The position numbers and the translations under genes are program-made. A stretch of 33,607 nucleotides of DNA from Schizochytrium sp. CCTCC M209059 (lineage: Eukaryota; Sar; Bigyra; Thraustochytrida; Thraustochytriidae), in contig KN805464.1 of assembly GCA_000818945.1 (NCBI GenBank), forward strand, positions 51,012 through 84,618. The letters are read 5' to 3'. Under the pieces are notes generated by a model. That model searched no databases, was not told the DNA's origin, and saw nothing but the letters and a program-made list of their open reading frames with translations. Each line of letters opens with the position of its first letter. Positions within the stretch are counted from its first letter, which is position 1. Positions 24,892 to 33,400 of the stretch are shown here, one piece after another.

Positions 24892-25054
24892 TGAAGAAAG
24901 TGTTGGATGGGTGGAAGGCGCACCTTTTGGGCCGAACACGTCTTTGGATTCCTCGCCTTTATTTTGTTTGGCTGCGGTCACAAAGCTTCAAGTTTGATCG
25001 ATGAAGAATACTCTTATGTTCATGTACTACTAACATCTCAAATGTTGGAACTGG
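24892..25054. other. Short convergent intergenic spacer between MLH3 and the CFAP36-like gene
   Basis: 163 bp of lower GC content between two convergent stop codons. It should contain both 3' UTRs. Nothing else was seen. Confidence 0.4.
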
Positions 25055-25615
25055 CTACTTTTTGCGCGAGCGAGCAGCAGGACGTTCGTACTTGGACTCA
25101 AAGGATGTTTTTTCCTCCGCGACAAAGTCTTCTGCGTATTTGCTCTCCGATTTTCCGCGCGCGCTCTTGTCCTGGAGACGCTCCTGCTCGCGCTCGACGC
25201 GCGCAATTTCAGCTTTTACGATTTCGATGCGCTTGAAGGTCATCATGTTTACAACGAATGCCTCGTATTCGGACGCTGCAATGAGCATGTTGAGTAGCAA
25301 CTTGGTGAGACTTTCGCCTTCTTCCTCGTCGCGTTTCTCGCAGGCGCGGTCGCACTCTTCGTAGACCTCTTTGGCCGAGTATCCGTTCTCGGTGCAGAAC
25401 TCGCGCATGTGTCCGTCGAGAAGTGCTGTGTACTCCTTGTAGAGCGCAAAGCGTTCGAGGTCCTGTTCGCCGGTCAGGTCCGAGAGGTCGCCCTCAAACA
25501 TGTGGCAGTGGGCCTGCAGAAAGCTCTGGAGCTCTTTGGAGACGCGCTCGCACGAGAGAAAATAGAAGAGTTCCCGTACGATCTCATTCTCAATCTGGTC
25601 AAAGATGTGCTCCAT
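25055..25615 (-). CDS. CFAP36: BART-domain protein, CFAP36/ARL2BP-like
   Basis: 186 residues from the ATG at 25615 (MEHIFDQIENE). The upstream open frame translates a tandem repeat and is excluded. The whole N-terminal two-thirds matches the all-helical BART domain: the block FLQAHCHMFEGD, an acidic spacer, LYKEYTALLDGHMREFC, then LLLNMLIAASEYEAFVVNMM. A highly charged helix follows, ending in a Lys/Arg-rich tail. BART domains bind Arf-like GTPases (ARL2/ARL3). CFAP36 (CCDC104) is the ciliary member and partners ARL3 in lipidated-cargo delivery to cilia. The protein is shorter than human CFAP36 (about 340), so ARL2BP is an alternative; the C-terminal charged helix argues for CFAP36. It converges with MLH3. 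Confidence 0.75.
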   Translation of the reverse strand: MEHIFDQIENEIVRELFYFLSCERVSKELQSFLQAHCHMFEGDLSDLTGEQDLERFALYKEYTALLDGHMREFCTENGYSAKEVYEECDRACEKRDEEEGESLTKLLLNMLIAASEYEAFVVNMMTFKRIEIVKAEIARVEREQERLQDKSARGKSESKYAEDFVAEEKTSFESKYERPAARSRKK

Positions 25616-26054
25616 CGTCACGGTGACTCTTTCTCTGGCCTCTCGTGGGTCGCTACGCTGTGCCACGCTACGCTGTGCCACGCTACGTTTCGCAGCACTG
25701 TGCCGTGCGCCGCGACCTCTTGCGCCGTGCCGTGCCGTGCCGTGCCGCGCAGGATTGCCACTCTGTGCGGTCCAGTCGCGTCTCGCCGCCACGCGCTCGA
25801 CTGCTGATTCAATTAGTGATGGGACTCGTGTCTTGGCGGGGATGCGTCCATTTTGGAAATTTACTTCAGTTGGACTCGCGTATCAGGATGGGGTGGGGTG
25901 GGGGCTCCTCGGCTATGCCAGGAGAAGGGGCAAGAAAAGAGGACCAGGGGGAGGGCGAGGAGAAAGGGGGGCGCTGCAAAGTCGAAAGCCATGCGATTCG
26001 ACAAAGTACAAGAAGAGAAGGAGATATACAAAGCAGTAGGAAATGCAGATTATT
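25616..26054. other. Spacer between two minus-strand genes, with tandem repeats
   Basis: 439 bp forming the CFAP36-like promoter and leader and the 3' end of the next gene. A 15-bp unit (CGCTACGCTGTGCCA) is repeated about 2.5 times at 25651-25687. A GTGCC pentamer array covers about 25726-25747. G-rich sequence (GGGGTGGGGTGGGGGC) lies at about 25890-25905. Confidence 0.5.
25651..25687. repeat. 15-bp tandem repeat in the CFAP36-like leader
   Basis: Units at 25651-25665 and 25666-25680 are identical and a partial unit follows. The 15-bp period keeps the upstream frame open, which explains an artificially long N-terminal extension of the CFAP36-like frame. Confidence 0.9.
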
Positions 26055-27680
26055 TTACACAGTGCTCATGTCGCGGGCGTAGACAGCCCAGGTGGCCTGG
26101 TAGGCGGCGTGGGCCCGCTGCGCGCGCTCGGGAAAGGTCTCCTTTTGCTCTCGAATGAGGCTGCGCCAGCTCATAAAGACGAGAAACTGGGCCTCGTGGA
26201 GCTCGTCGGTGATGGGACTCTCGGTGTTGTCCCCCGAGAGAAGGTTTGCCATGTCCTCGGAGACCTTGGAGGTGGCTTCGTCGTAGTGCTCTTGCGCGGA
26301 AATGGCGTCGTCAAGCTGCTTGCGCTTGACCAGAGGAAGATCGTCAATCTCTTCCTCGGTGACGGTTTCGAGGAGGTTCTTGGCCTTGCGTAACTGACGG
26401 GCCCAGACGCGTCGGTGGTGCTTGAGGCGCTTGCGGTAGTTGAGAGCAGCGTCAATTTCAGCAATGACGTCGGCAAAGTAAGAGAAGCCGCGGACCTCCT
26501 CGAGGATGCTCTCGAGACCTTCGACGGCTCTGTTCAGCTCCGGGTCGGCATTGCGGCCGTGGGCGTCTTCGTGCTCGGCCAGGGTGCTGAGAAGCGTGGT
26601 GGCGCCTTTGACTTGGCTATCGAGACGGGCCTGAGTGTTTTCAAGTTCGGAGCGAAGGCCAATGATGGCTTCGAATTGCGACTGGAGCTCTGGGGATTCA
26701 CCGGTATCGCCGTGGAAGACGCGCTGCTTGAAAACCGTGATGCGATCGGTCCACGAGGGACGCGAGAGGCTCGGACGGCTGGCTGCGGGTCGCGTGTAGG
26801 CTTCGCGCCATGACGAGCTCGAGCGGGAGCGCGAGCTCGCCGAGCGGGAGCGCGAGCTTGCCGAGCGGGAGCGCGGCGAGACGGCGTCCGGGTCGAAAAA
26901 GGTGCCAACGTAGGAGACGATGCTGCCGAGCGAGGAGGTGACGGCGCCCACGTCGAGGCCCGTGCTGGTCCTTCGGCCGTCGTCCTTGGTTCTGCGATCG
27001 AGGGAGCCCTTTCGACGTTGGACCGCCGGCGCGACCGCGTGGCGGGTCGAGACCCGGTTCGAGTCTACGGATCTGGACCTCGTGCGCGCGATCTCGCTCG
27101 TCATGGTTTCTGATGCCTTGGGCTTGGTCGACCCGCGGCGGCGGCGTTCCTTGGCCTTTGTCTGTTTCTCTTGCTCTTGCTGCTGTTCCTGGACTTGGCC
27201 TTCCCAGAAACCTTGGACCCAGGCAAAGGTTGTCCTGGGATCTTCCCAGGACGACGAGGCGTTCTCTGCCGCCTCGCGGCGGCTTTGCGTCTTGCGAAAC
27301 GTGGTTTTGATGCTCCTCGACTTCTTCCTGGTGCTGTCCTCTTTCAGCGTTGGCGCCTCTTCGTCCTCCTCTCGCGAGCCTCTCTGCTGTTGCAGGCTGG
27401 CCTCTTCTCTCTTTTCCTCCTCCTCCTCCTCCTCGTCGTCGTCGTCGTCGTCGTCGTCGAGGAGCTCGCTGTCAGCCTCTTGTCCGCGCCGGTGACGGGA
27501 CTCCAGCCGCGGTTGGTGCCAGCCCTGCTTGCGCGCCGCGCGCTCGCGGCCCTCGCGCACGAGGTTGGCCAGGTCTTCCCTGCGCTTGCGCCGCTCGAAG
27601 CCCCTGCCGCTGCCCGCGCCGCCGTTCCCGCCCGCCGTCGTTGCGTGTCTGCCGCCGCTGCCGGCCGCTGCCGCCTCCAT
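26055..27680 (-). CDS. Uncharacterised coiled-coil protein, possibly with a BAR-like C-terminal helical domain
   Basis: 541 residues from the ATG at 27680 (MEAAAAGSGG); the frame extends to 27710 only through GTG. The N-terminal half is disordered: polyAsp/polyGlu run (from GTC/TCC repeats), Gln-rich patch, basic and Ser/Arg-rich region with a 7-residue SR-type repeat (RSRSASS). A hydrophobic stretch VTSSLGSIVSYVGTFFDP precedes it. The C-terminal about 200 residues are helical: QFEAIIGLRSELENTQARLD, LNYRKRLKHHRRVWARQLRK, EEAQF-type and SLIREQKETFPERAQRAHAA. The order of long helices with a basic middle helix recalls BAR domains of sorting nexins, but there is no PX domain and the match is weak. 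No family recognised with confidence. Confidence 0.7.
   Translation of the reverse strand: MEAAAAGSGGRHATTAGGNGGAGSGRGFERRKRREDLANLVREGRERAARKQGWHQPRLESRHRRGQEADSELLDDDDDDDDEEEEEEEKREEASLQQQRGSREEDEEAPTLKEDSTRKKSRSIKTTFRKTQSRREAAENASSSWEDPRTTFAWVQGFWEGQVQEQQQEQEKQTKAKERRRRGSTKPKASETMTSEIARTRSRSVDSNRVSTRHAVAPAVQRRKGSLDRRTKDDGRRTSTGLDVGAVTSSLGSIVSYVGTFFDPDAVSPRSRSASSRSRSASSRSRSSSSWREAYTRPAASRPSLSRPSWTDRITVFKQRVFHGDTGESPELQSQFEAIIGLRSELENTQARLDSQVKGATTLLSTLAEHEDAHGRNADPELNRAVEGLESILEEVRGFSYFADVIAEIDAALNYRKRLKHHRRVWARQLRKAKNLLETVTEEEIDDLPLVKRKQLDDAISAQEHYDEATSKVSEDMANLLSGDNTESPITDELHEAQFLVFMSWRSLIREQKETFPERAQRAHAAYQATWAVYARDMSTV
26821..26880 (-). repeat. 21-bp coding repeat (SR-type heptapeptide)
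   Basis: Two near-identical 21-bp units (26821-26841, 26842-26862) and a partial third encode the heptapeptide RSRSASS in the uncharacterised coiled-coil protein. SR dipeptides are typical kinase targets. Confidence 0.9.
27415..27459 (-). repeat. Trinucleotide repeats encoding a polyGlu/polyAsp run
   Basis: Tandem TCC then TCG triplets on the plus strand read as GAC (Asp) and GAG (Glu) on the coding strand, giving eight Asp followed by seven Glu. Confidence 0.9.
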
Positions 27681-27939
27681 CGTCGCGGCCACGTCGCCCG
27701 CGTTCTGCACGTGCGCGGGGGGGGTTCTCCCTCCTCGCCTCCCTCGGCGACCCGCTTACAGTGGGCCTGACAGGAAGGAGTTAGTTGACTTGGAGGGGGC
27801 CGGCGCAAGTAGAACAAACGCTACGTACGCTGGCAATCGTGGCACTTGCACGGCTTGGCTTGCGCGCGTTGCGGTCGAGGCCGAAGAAGAAGTCGAGGAA
27901 GTCGAGAGCGAGGACGAAGAAGGAGGGCGGAGAAGAAGC

Positions 27940-27973
27940 TCCCTCCCTCCCTCCCTCCCTCCCTCCCTCCCTC
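27940..27973. repeat. (CCCT)n tetranucleotide repeat
   Basis: About eight CCCT units, pyrimidine-only on the plus strand. Such mirror-symmetric tracts can form triplex DNA. Confidence 0.9.
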
Positions 27974-28469
27974 GACTGGGGAATGAGGGATGCAGGACTG
28001 ACTGAATGTGAAAAGGGAGAGACGCGTGGGACGAACCGTGACGGGTAGAATGTGTGTATGTGTACAGGTACGTAGTAAGTACTATGCACGCGAGCGAGGG
28101 CCAGTTGTGGCTCCCTTTCGGGAGAGCGGGTTTCGCCGGAACCGCTGCCCCGCGCGGCTGGCACGCACACGCACGCGAAGTGCGCTGGGTGGGCGGGTGG
28201 GCGCAGTCGCTTAGGCGGTCGGTAGGACCAAGTACGCGCGCTCGCTCGCGTTCTCCGGGTCCGCGGAGACCGACCGGTCCTCGCGGCTGGCCACTCGCCG
28301 CTTCTCGCACTCGAAAAAAATGCGCCCCGCGCTGGAGTGGGGAGATCGGCACGACTGCGGAACGAATACAGATCGTTTGAAGAGCAGATACAGAGCGTTC
28401 CGGGAACGTGTGGTTTTGCGCAACGAAGAAAGGAGCGGAGTGCGACTCTGCGCGAGGCAGTCGAGCTAA

Positions 28470-28493
28470 GCTAGCCTAGCTAGCTAGCTAGCT
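28470..28493. repeat. (CTAG)n palindromic repeat
   Basis: A self-complementary CTAG tract of about four to five units with one interruption, in the gene-free region. Confidence 0.85.
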
Positions 28494-28844
28494 CCCTCTC
28501 TCTTGGGCTCCTCTCTCTCGCTTGCTCTCGCTCGCTCGAGGCCAACGCAAGTGTCTGGGCTTGACGGATCGCTGGCTGTGTCGAGTGCGACGGGGATCAG
28601 GCGGGGGCGTGCTCGCGGGGCTGTCTCCGGGCGCTGTCGCGTTTGGGGTTTGCTCTTGGCATGCACGCACCGTTCTCTCTGCCGTGCTCGTGCTCGCCGG
28701 CGAAAGAAACGATCGCGGCGCCGAGCCTCTGTCCCGAACCCGCAGCAGCTGCACCTCCAAAACCAGCACGCCTCGTCGCGCCCGCAACGCAAAGCAGCGG
28801 TGGCCACTGCGCCGGGTCCGCTCGCCTCGCCGCGCCGCGCCCGA

Positions 28845-28880
28845 GCTGGGCTGGGCTGGGCTGGGCTGGGCTGGGCTGGG
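28845..28880. repeat. (CTGGG)n pentanucleotide repeat
   Basis: About seven CTGGG units in tandem. The G3 runs on the plus strand have quadruplex potential. Confidence 0.9.
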
Positions 28881-30388
28881 TCACGAAGACTCGAAGCCAT
28901 GGTTGCCTCCTAAGGATCGAAGCCCCGAATCGCTCCTATACCAACAACAAGCAGCAGAGAAAAGAAAAGACCCGGCAAAGACGAGGGACGGGCGCGCAGC
29001 GTCCCCGTTTAGGGATTCCTAGCGAGCGGCTAGCTGCGCGGTGCGTCGAGTCGAAAATGCGTTGCGCGCGCTGAGCGCGGAGGTGTGCGCTTCCAAGCGG
29101 CGTGGCGGCGGCCGGCCGCGGCAACGGCGCTTCTGGACAACAGTAGTACATATATATACTTACAAGTAGGCCTAGGACAAGAACGGGGACAGGAGCTAAC
29201 TATCCATCGAGGACGATGTGCCTGTAGCACGTATCAACCTGCACAAGGCGGCGCTTGCTCAGGCTGCAAAAGGACGGTGTGGCGCTTTCTTTCGCTTTGG
29301 CGGCCTTGCCAGGGAGGATTTCGAGATCGGGAGCCGGCACGGAGGTCCGCGGGGCGCTGGGCTGGAAAGAAGGCGGCGGCCTGGCTTGCTGCTTGTGCAG
29401 AGGCGACCGTCCCGTTTGGCCTGGCTAGCGCGCGCTCCGTGCACAAGTTAAGCGGAGACGAGGCCTTGTGCGAGCGTGCATGTGACCGAGGGAAAAAGAA
29501 GGCGGAAGTGATGCGAGCAAAAGCAACAAAGAGCAAGAGCAGCAGCGCAGGCCCTTGCGCACTCGGTCACTGACTCCGCCAGGACGATTGTTCAGAGGCT
29601 GGCTTGCTTGCCATTGCATTTGCGTGGCGGGCGGGCTGCAGTGCAGGCTGCAGCTGCAGTTGCACAGCTTATAGACATGCGCCTGACGGACAGTGGGATG
29701 TATGAGCAGAGCAACCTCTAGCTGGCATCGATTCGGTTCGGTTCGGCGGCCAATTCTGGTTGAAGGTTTCTCGGCAAGCCTTCTGCACGTGCTGCGTCGC
29801 GTGCCGCCTTGCCTCGAGTCAGGATTCTACGTTGATAAGCTCACGGGCTGGTCAGCAACCAAGTAGACGACGTCGTTGTCGTCGTTGTTATCAGAGCGTC
29901 TTTTCGGCCGTTCCCAATGCTCCTGCTGCTGCTTTGGGGTGCAGCTGGGCGCACATGCACAACCAACAAGCTTGAAGCAAAAAGCGAAGAAGCCCTCATC
30001 GTCACATCGTACCAGCGCCATCGTACGGTATCTATCCATGATTTGCGCTGTGCAGTGCAAGGTAACAGGGGGAGCGCGGGGAACATAGGGGAAAGCGCCA
30101 CCATGGCAAGCTTTCTTTCTTTCCTTCTGTCTGTCTGTCTGGGTGCGAGCAGTAGCACCTAATTCACCTGCCCCGCCCGCGCTCTGGCAGGTTGACCCGC
30201 GCTCGCTTGCTCGCTCGCTCACCGCGCCCGCGCGCCCGCCCGCGTGATTGACGGCGCGACCCTCGCATCGCGCAGCGCCTCCCCCCACGCGCGCGCGCGC
30301 GCACGAGCGACGCCGATCTAGAGAGGGTTTCTCGCAGCTGCACGAGCTCGAGCACAAGGTGGAGCAGGAGCACGAGTAAAAGCGCACG

Positions 30389-31288
30389 ATGGAGTTCCTT
30401 GCGGAGAAACGCAAAGAAAACTCGCGCGATATGCCTTCGCGCGTCGTAGAGACCGGCAAAGAGCTCCTGCGACGACGAGGCGCCCGCCTGGGCGTCGAGC
30501 AGTGGAGCGTGCGCGAGCAAGTCTTCCTCGCGGCCCTCGACACGAACGAGCTCGATGTGGCCGGATCCATGCTCAAGGAAATTGAAGCGCAATTCCCCGA
30601 CTCGCAGCGCGCCGGCAGGTTACGCGGACTCTACCTCGAGGCCCAAGGAAAGACCAAGGAGGCCGCTGCAGTCTACGACGGGCTGCTCAAGACGAATGAG
30701 ATCAACATGCTCGCGTTCAAACGCAAGATCTGCCTTCTCATTGCTGCTGGCAAGGACTCCGAGGCCGTGACCCAGCTCACAAAGTATCTTGACACCTTTC
30801 AGGCAGACAGCGAGGCCTGGAAGCAACTCGCGCTGCTCCACATTCAGTGCGGCAGTTTTCGCAACGCCGTCTTTTGCCTCGAAGAGGTTATCATCAGCGA
30901 CCCACACAGCTATATTAGTGCGCTCGCGCTGGCAGACGCAAAGTATACGCTCGGCGGTGACGTCGTCAACGTTGTCGATGCGCGCAAGTACTACAGCCTC
31001 AGTCTGCACCTCAAGGAGGGCGCGGCGAACCCGCGCGCTCTCTGGGGCATGATGCTTGCCACGTGCGCCCTCGACGAGTGGGCTGCCGATGCCACGGATT
31101 CAACGGGCAAGAAGAAGCAACAGCCCAAGGGCAAGACGGGTTCGGACAATGTTGCCCAGCTGGTCCAGCGCAACCTCAACACGGCGCTAAACATGCGCGC
31201 ACAGGAACACATTGCCAATATGGAGCTCCCAGATGGTATGAAGGATCTCGTCACCAAGGTCGCGCAGCGCTTCTCCTGCAAGGCCTAA
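30389..31288 (+). CDS. EMC2: ER membrane protein complex subunit 2 (EMC2, TPR protein)
   Basis: 299 residues, almost the exact length of human EMC2 (297). EMC2 is the cytosolic TPR scaffold of the ER membrane protein complex, which inserts tail-anchored and multipass proteins. Seen: TPR-like helical pairs throughout, with family blocks FLAALDTNELDVAGSMLKEI, PDSQRAGRLRGLYLEAQGKT, FKRKICLLIAAGKDSEAV, AVFCLEEVIISDPHS and LADAKYTLGGDVVNVVDARK. There is no membrane segment or signal peptide, as expected. A short Lys/Gln-rich insert (GKKKQQPKGK) lies near residue 240. The ATG at 30389 is preceded by a purine-rich leader and a CG-alternating tract. Family assignment is firm. Confidence 0.93.
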   Translation: MEFLAEKRKENSRDMPSRVVETGKELLRRRGARLGVEQWSVREQVFLAALDTNELDVAGSMLKEIEAQFPDSQRAGRLRGLYLEAQGKTKEAAAVYDGLLKTNEINMLAFKRKICLLIAAGKDSEAVTQLTKYLDTFQADSEAWKQLALLHIQCGSFRNAVFCLEEVIISDPHSYISALALADAKYTLGGDVVNVVDARKYYSLSLHLKEGAANPRALWGMMLATCALDEWAADATDSTGKKKQQPKGKTGSDNVAQLVQRNLNTALNMRAQEHIANMELPDGMKDLVTKVAQRFSCKA

Positions 31289-31540
31289 ACGCTCAAGGCC
31301 CAATTTGTTCATCTTCTCCTTGATCCCTCTTTACACTCTTTTCTTCATGGCAATTGCGCTTTTGCATATAGCCCTTGAACGAAGTTTTTAAAAAACTAAA
31401 ACAACGATGTGCAACACGACAAGCCTCACGATGTGTATGGAGTGATGAGGAACTACCAATGTCGGGCCTCATATCTTTCTTTTTTTCTCATCACAGCTTG
31501 TTTTCCGTCGATCTCAAGCTCCTTTGGTTTTGGTGTTGAA

Positions 31541-31705
31541 ACGTAGGAGCGAAAGGGATTCTTGCTGCTCCTTTAAGTTAAAGCCGAAAGGACGTATTTC
31601 CAGAAGCAAGGATTGAACCACCACAGGGGTAACCGTAGGAGCGACACGGGATTCCTGCTGATCACCTGAGTTTAGGCTCAAAGGAGACGCGTCCGAAAGC
31701 AGCCC
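31541..31705. repeat. Two diverged copies of a ~92-bp block
   Basis: CGTAGGAGCGA starts at about 31542 and CGTAGGAGCGAC at about 31634. The following about 65 bp align with small gaps (GGGATTCTTGCTG versus GGGATTCCTGCTG, AGTTAAAGCC versus AGTTTAGGCT, AGAAGCA versus GAAAGCA). The spacing is about 92 bp. It is distinct from the 153-bp array next to it. Confidence 0.65.
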
Positions 31706-31757
31706 CTTTTGAATAGCGTCGTGTCTTCAAATTTGAAAAACGTTAACGGTTTACAGC

Positions 31758-32450
31758 GAGATTCGTCAGAAATTCTTGTGCTTCTGTTCGACAAAACCAT
31801 CATTCCCTTTGGCTTTCAGTGAAGATGTTTTCATCTTACTCATGTTTTTTGAATAGGAAGCATGTATCGAGGGGCATTGTTCTATCTTTGAGTAGCAAAA
31901 TGCCGCAAGCGAGATTCGTCAGAAAGTCTTGAGCTTATGTTCGACAAAACGATCATTCCCTTTGGCTCTCAGTGAAGATGTTTTCACCTTACTCATGTTT
32001 TTTGAATAGGAAGCATGTATCGAGGGGCATTGTTCCATCTTTGAGTAGCAAAATGCCGCAAGCAAGATTCGTCAGAAAATCTTGAGCTTATGTTCGACGA
32101 AACGATCATTTCCTTTGGCTCTCAGTGAAAATGTTTTCATCTTATTGAACAGGAAGCATGTATCGAGGGGCATTGTTCCATCTTTGAGAAGAAAAATGCC
32201 GCAAGCGAGATTCGTCAGAAATTCTTGTGCTTATGTTCGACAAAACGATCATTTCCTTTGGCTCTCAGTGAAGATGTTTTCACCTTACTCATGTTTTTTG
32301 AATAGGAAGCATGTATCGAGGGGCATTGTTCTATCTTTGAGTAGCAAAATGCCGCAAGCGAGATTCGTCAGAAATTCTTGAGCTTTTGTTCGACAAAACG
32401 ATCATTTCCTTTGGCTCTCAGTGAAAACGTTTTCATCTTATTTATGTTTT
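31758..32450. repeat. Tandem array of a 153-bp unit, about 4.6 copies
   Basis: Unit starts, marked by GAGATTCGTCAGAAA, are at about 31758, 31911, 32064, 32207 and 32360. Spacings are 153, 153, 143 and 153. The fourth interval is short because the TACTCATGTTTTTTGAATAG segment is partly deleted. Copies differ by a few substitutions each. The last copy decays around 32450. Unit landmarks: TTCGACAAAACGATCATT, TTTGGCTCTCAGTGAA, AAGCATGTATCGAGGGGCAT and AAAATGCCGCAAGC. Confidence 0.95.
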
Positions 32451-32471
32451 AGAATACCTTTTTCGTGTTTT

Positions 32472-32500
32472 TATCTTATCGTATCTTATCTTATCTTTTC
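32472..32500. repeat. (TATCT)n simple repeat
   Basis: Several TTATC units followed by TTTTC units, directly after the 153-bp array. Pyrimidine-rich on the plus strand. Confidence 0.8.
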
Positions 32501-32758
32501 TTTTCTTTCTCGAAAATGGTTTGTAGAACGTGCTGGGCTTGCACATCACTTACAGCTATGGCTCTCAAGCGGAAGCAAGCGACCAAGCTGTACACTCACC
32601 GATACTTGACTTGTAAAATCGCAAGCGAAGCACGGTGTCTCGACTTGCTATATCGTTTGCTTCGCAACCGACATCGGCAAACGATGTCGTCAAAAGCCGT
32701 TGCCCACCAGCAAAAGCAGTACTTCCCTCTCTTGACTGCCGCGCGCCTCAGTCAGTCG

Positions 32759-33400
32759 TCATCCATGGTGATGAGGATGGTGCGCGTGCGGATCGTGCTG
32801 CATGGGAGGCGCACCATGGTCATCCTCCACGTACGGCCCGCCCCGGCGGGCCTCGGCCAAAGTGACGGCTGCGGCATCAGCCAACGACTTGAGAGTCTCG
32901 CCCTTGCGCCCGATCTTGCCGCCGCGAGGCCGCATCTCGCGCACAGGAGCTTGGTTAGGCGACACCTGCATGGGCGGCATCGGCCCTTGTGACATGTGCG
33001 GGATTGGTGGCGGCGCGTGGGGCCCAGGGTGCATTTGATGGTGCGGCATCATGTGGATGGGGCCAGGCATATCGTTGCCCCTTGTTTTCTTTTCGGCGCG
33101 CTGCTTGCGCTTCTTCTCGCGTGCCTTGCGCTTGCGGGAAGAGGTCGCTTTGCGAATGACGGTCTTGAGGTATTTGTCGAGCTCTCTCGAGAGCGCTGAT
33201 CGCGCCGGAGCTTGTCCCGAGAGGAGTTCCGCGCCGGCCACGGCCAGACACTGCACAATCATGTCGCCGCCATCTTTGACGAGCGAGGCGGGGAACAGGT
33301 GCTTGCACGCCTGCGCGCGCTCGTGGGCGTCAGCCTTGACCAGGTTCTTGATCGACTGTCGCGCCTCGTCGATCGACGTCTCGTCCAGCATTTCGTTCAT
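32759..33400 (-). CDS. Orphan basic, His/Met/Pro-rich protein with a possible KH-like GRKG motif
   Basis: 213 residues starting MNEMLDETS at 33400. The N-terminal about 75 residues look helical (DEARQSIKNLVKADAHERAQ, GGDMIVQCLAVAGAELLSGQ). A strongly basic stretch at about 88-107 (SSRKRKAREKKRKQRAEKK) fits a bipartite nuclear or nucleolar signal. A low-complexity Met/His/Pro region follows (HMMPHHQMHPGP). Next comes GGKIGRKGETLKSLADAAAV, reminiscent of the GxxG loop of a KH RNA-binding domain but too short for a full fold. The C-terminus is His-rich (HAHHPHHHG). No family recognised; a nuclear RNA-related protein is a guess. The composition matches the other genes' GC-rich third positions, and the frame is clean, so coding is likely. 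Confidence 0.65.
   Translation of the reverse strand: MNEMLDETSIDEARQSIKNLVKADAHERAQACKHLFPASLVKDGGDMIVQCLAVAGAELLSGQAPARSALSRELDKYLKTVIRKATSSRKRKAREKKRKQRAEKKTRGNDMPGPIHMMPHHQMHPGPHAPPPIPHMSQGPMPPMQVSPNQAPVREMRPRGGKIGRKGETLKSLADAAAVTLAEARRGGPYVEDDHGAPPMQHDPHAHHPHHHG

Larger units (their letters stand above)
27681..30388. other. 2.7 kb divergent gene-free region rich in microsatellites
   Basis: This lies between two divergent genes (coiled-coil protein and EMC2). Open frames exist on both strands, but none has an ATG with a domain, consistent codon use or composition like the real genes. It contains (CCCT)n at about 27940-27973, (CTAG)n at about 28470-28493, (CTGGG)n at about 28845-28880, a CTGCAG-rich palindromic patch at about 29635-29668, TTTC/CTGT repeats at about 30113-30140 and alternating CG at about 30288-30302. 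No tRNA, rRNA or clear snRNA was seen. A gap this long is unusual in an otherwise compact window. Confidence 0.5.
31289..32758. other. 1.47 kb AT-richer island between convergent genes, holding tandem repeats
   Basis: Clearly lower GC than the rest of the window. It contains a degenerate duplicated block (about 31541-31700), a long 153-bp tandem array (31758 to about 32450) and a TATCT-type simple repeat (about 32472-32500). Open frames here either begin at TTG inside the array or overlap the downstream gene antisense. No transposase, reverse transcriptase or RNA gene was recognised. Confidence 0.6.

Noticed and set aside
29085..29573. 162-codon plus-strand frame in the 2.7 kb gap
   Set aside because: It overlaps other equally long frames, has no domain, and is Arg/Ala/Ser/Cys-rich as expected from random GC-rich sequence.
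31600..31640. tRNA-like segment (GATTGAACCACC)
   Set aside because: It resembles a reverse T-arm briefly, but no cloverleaf with acceptor and anticodon stems could be drawn on either strand.
32082..32381. 99-codon repeated-peptide frame in the 153-bp array
   Set aside because: It starts at TTG, other copies are interrupted, and the composition does not match local genes. The 51-codon period alone is weak evidence.
31758..32450. CRISPR array
   Set aside because: Units are 153 bp with no unique spacers between short identical repeats; this is a plain tandem repeat in a eukaryotic context.
32465..32992. 175-codon plus-strand frame overlapping the orphan basic protein
   Set aside because: Its second half is antisense to the minus-strand gene, and its first half is simple-repeat sequence.
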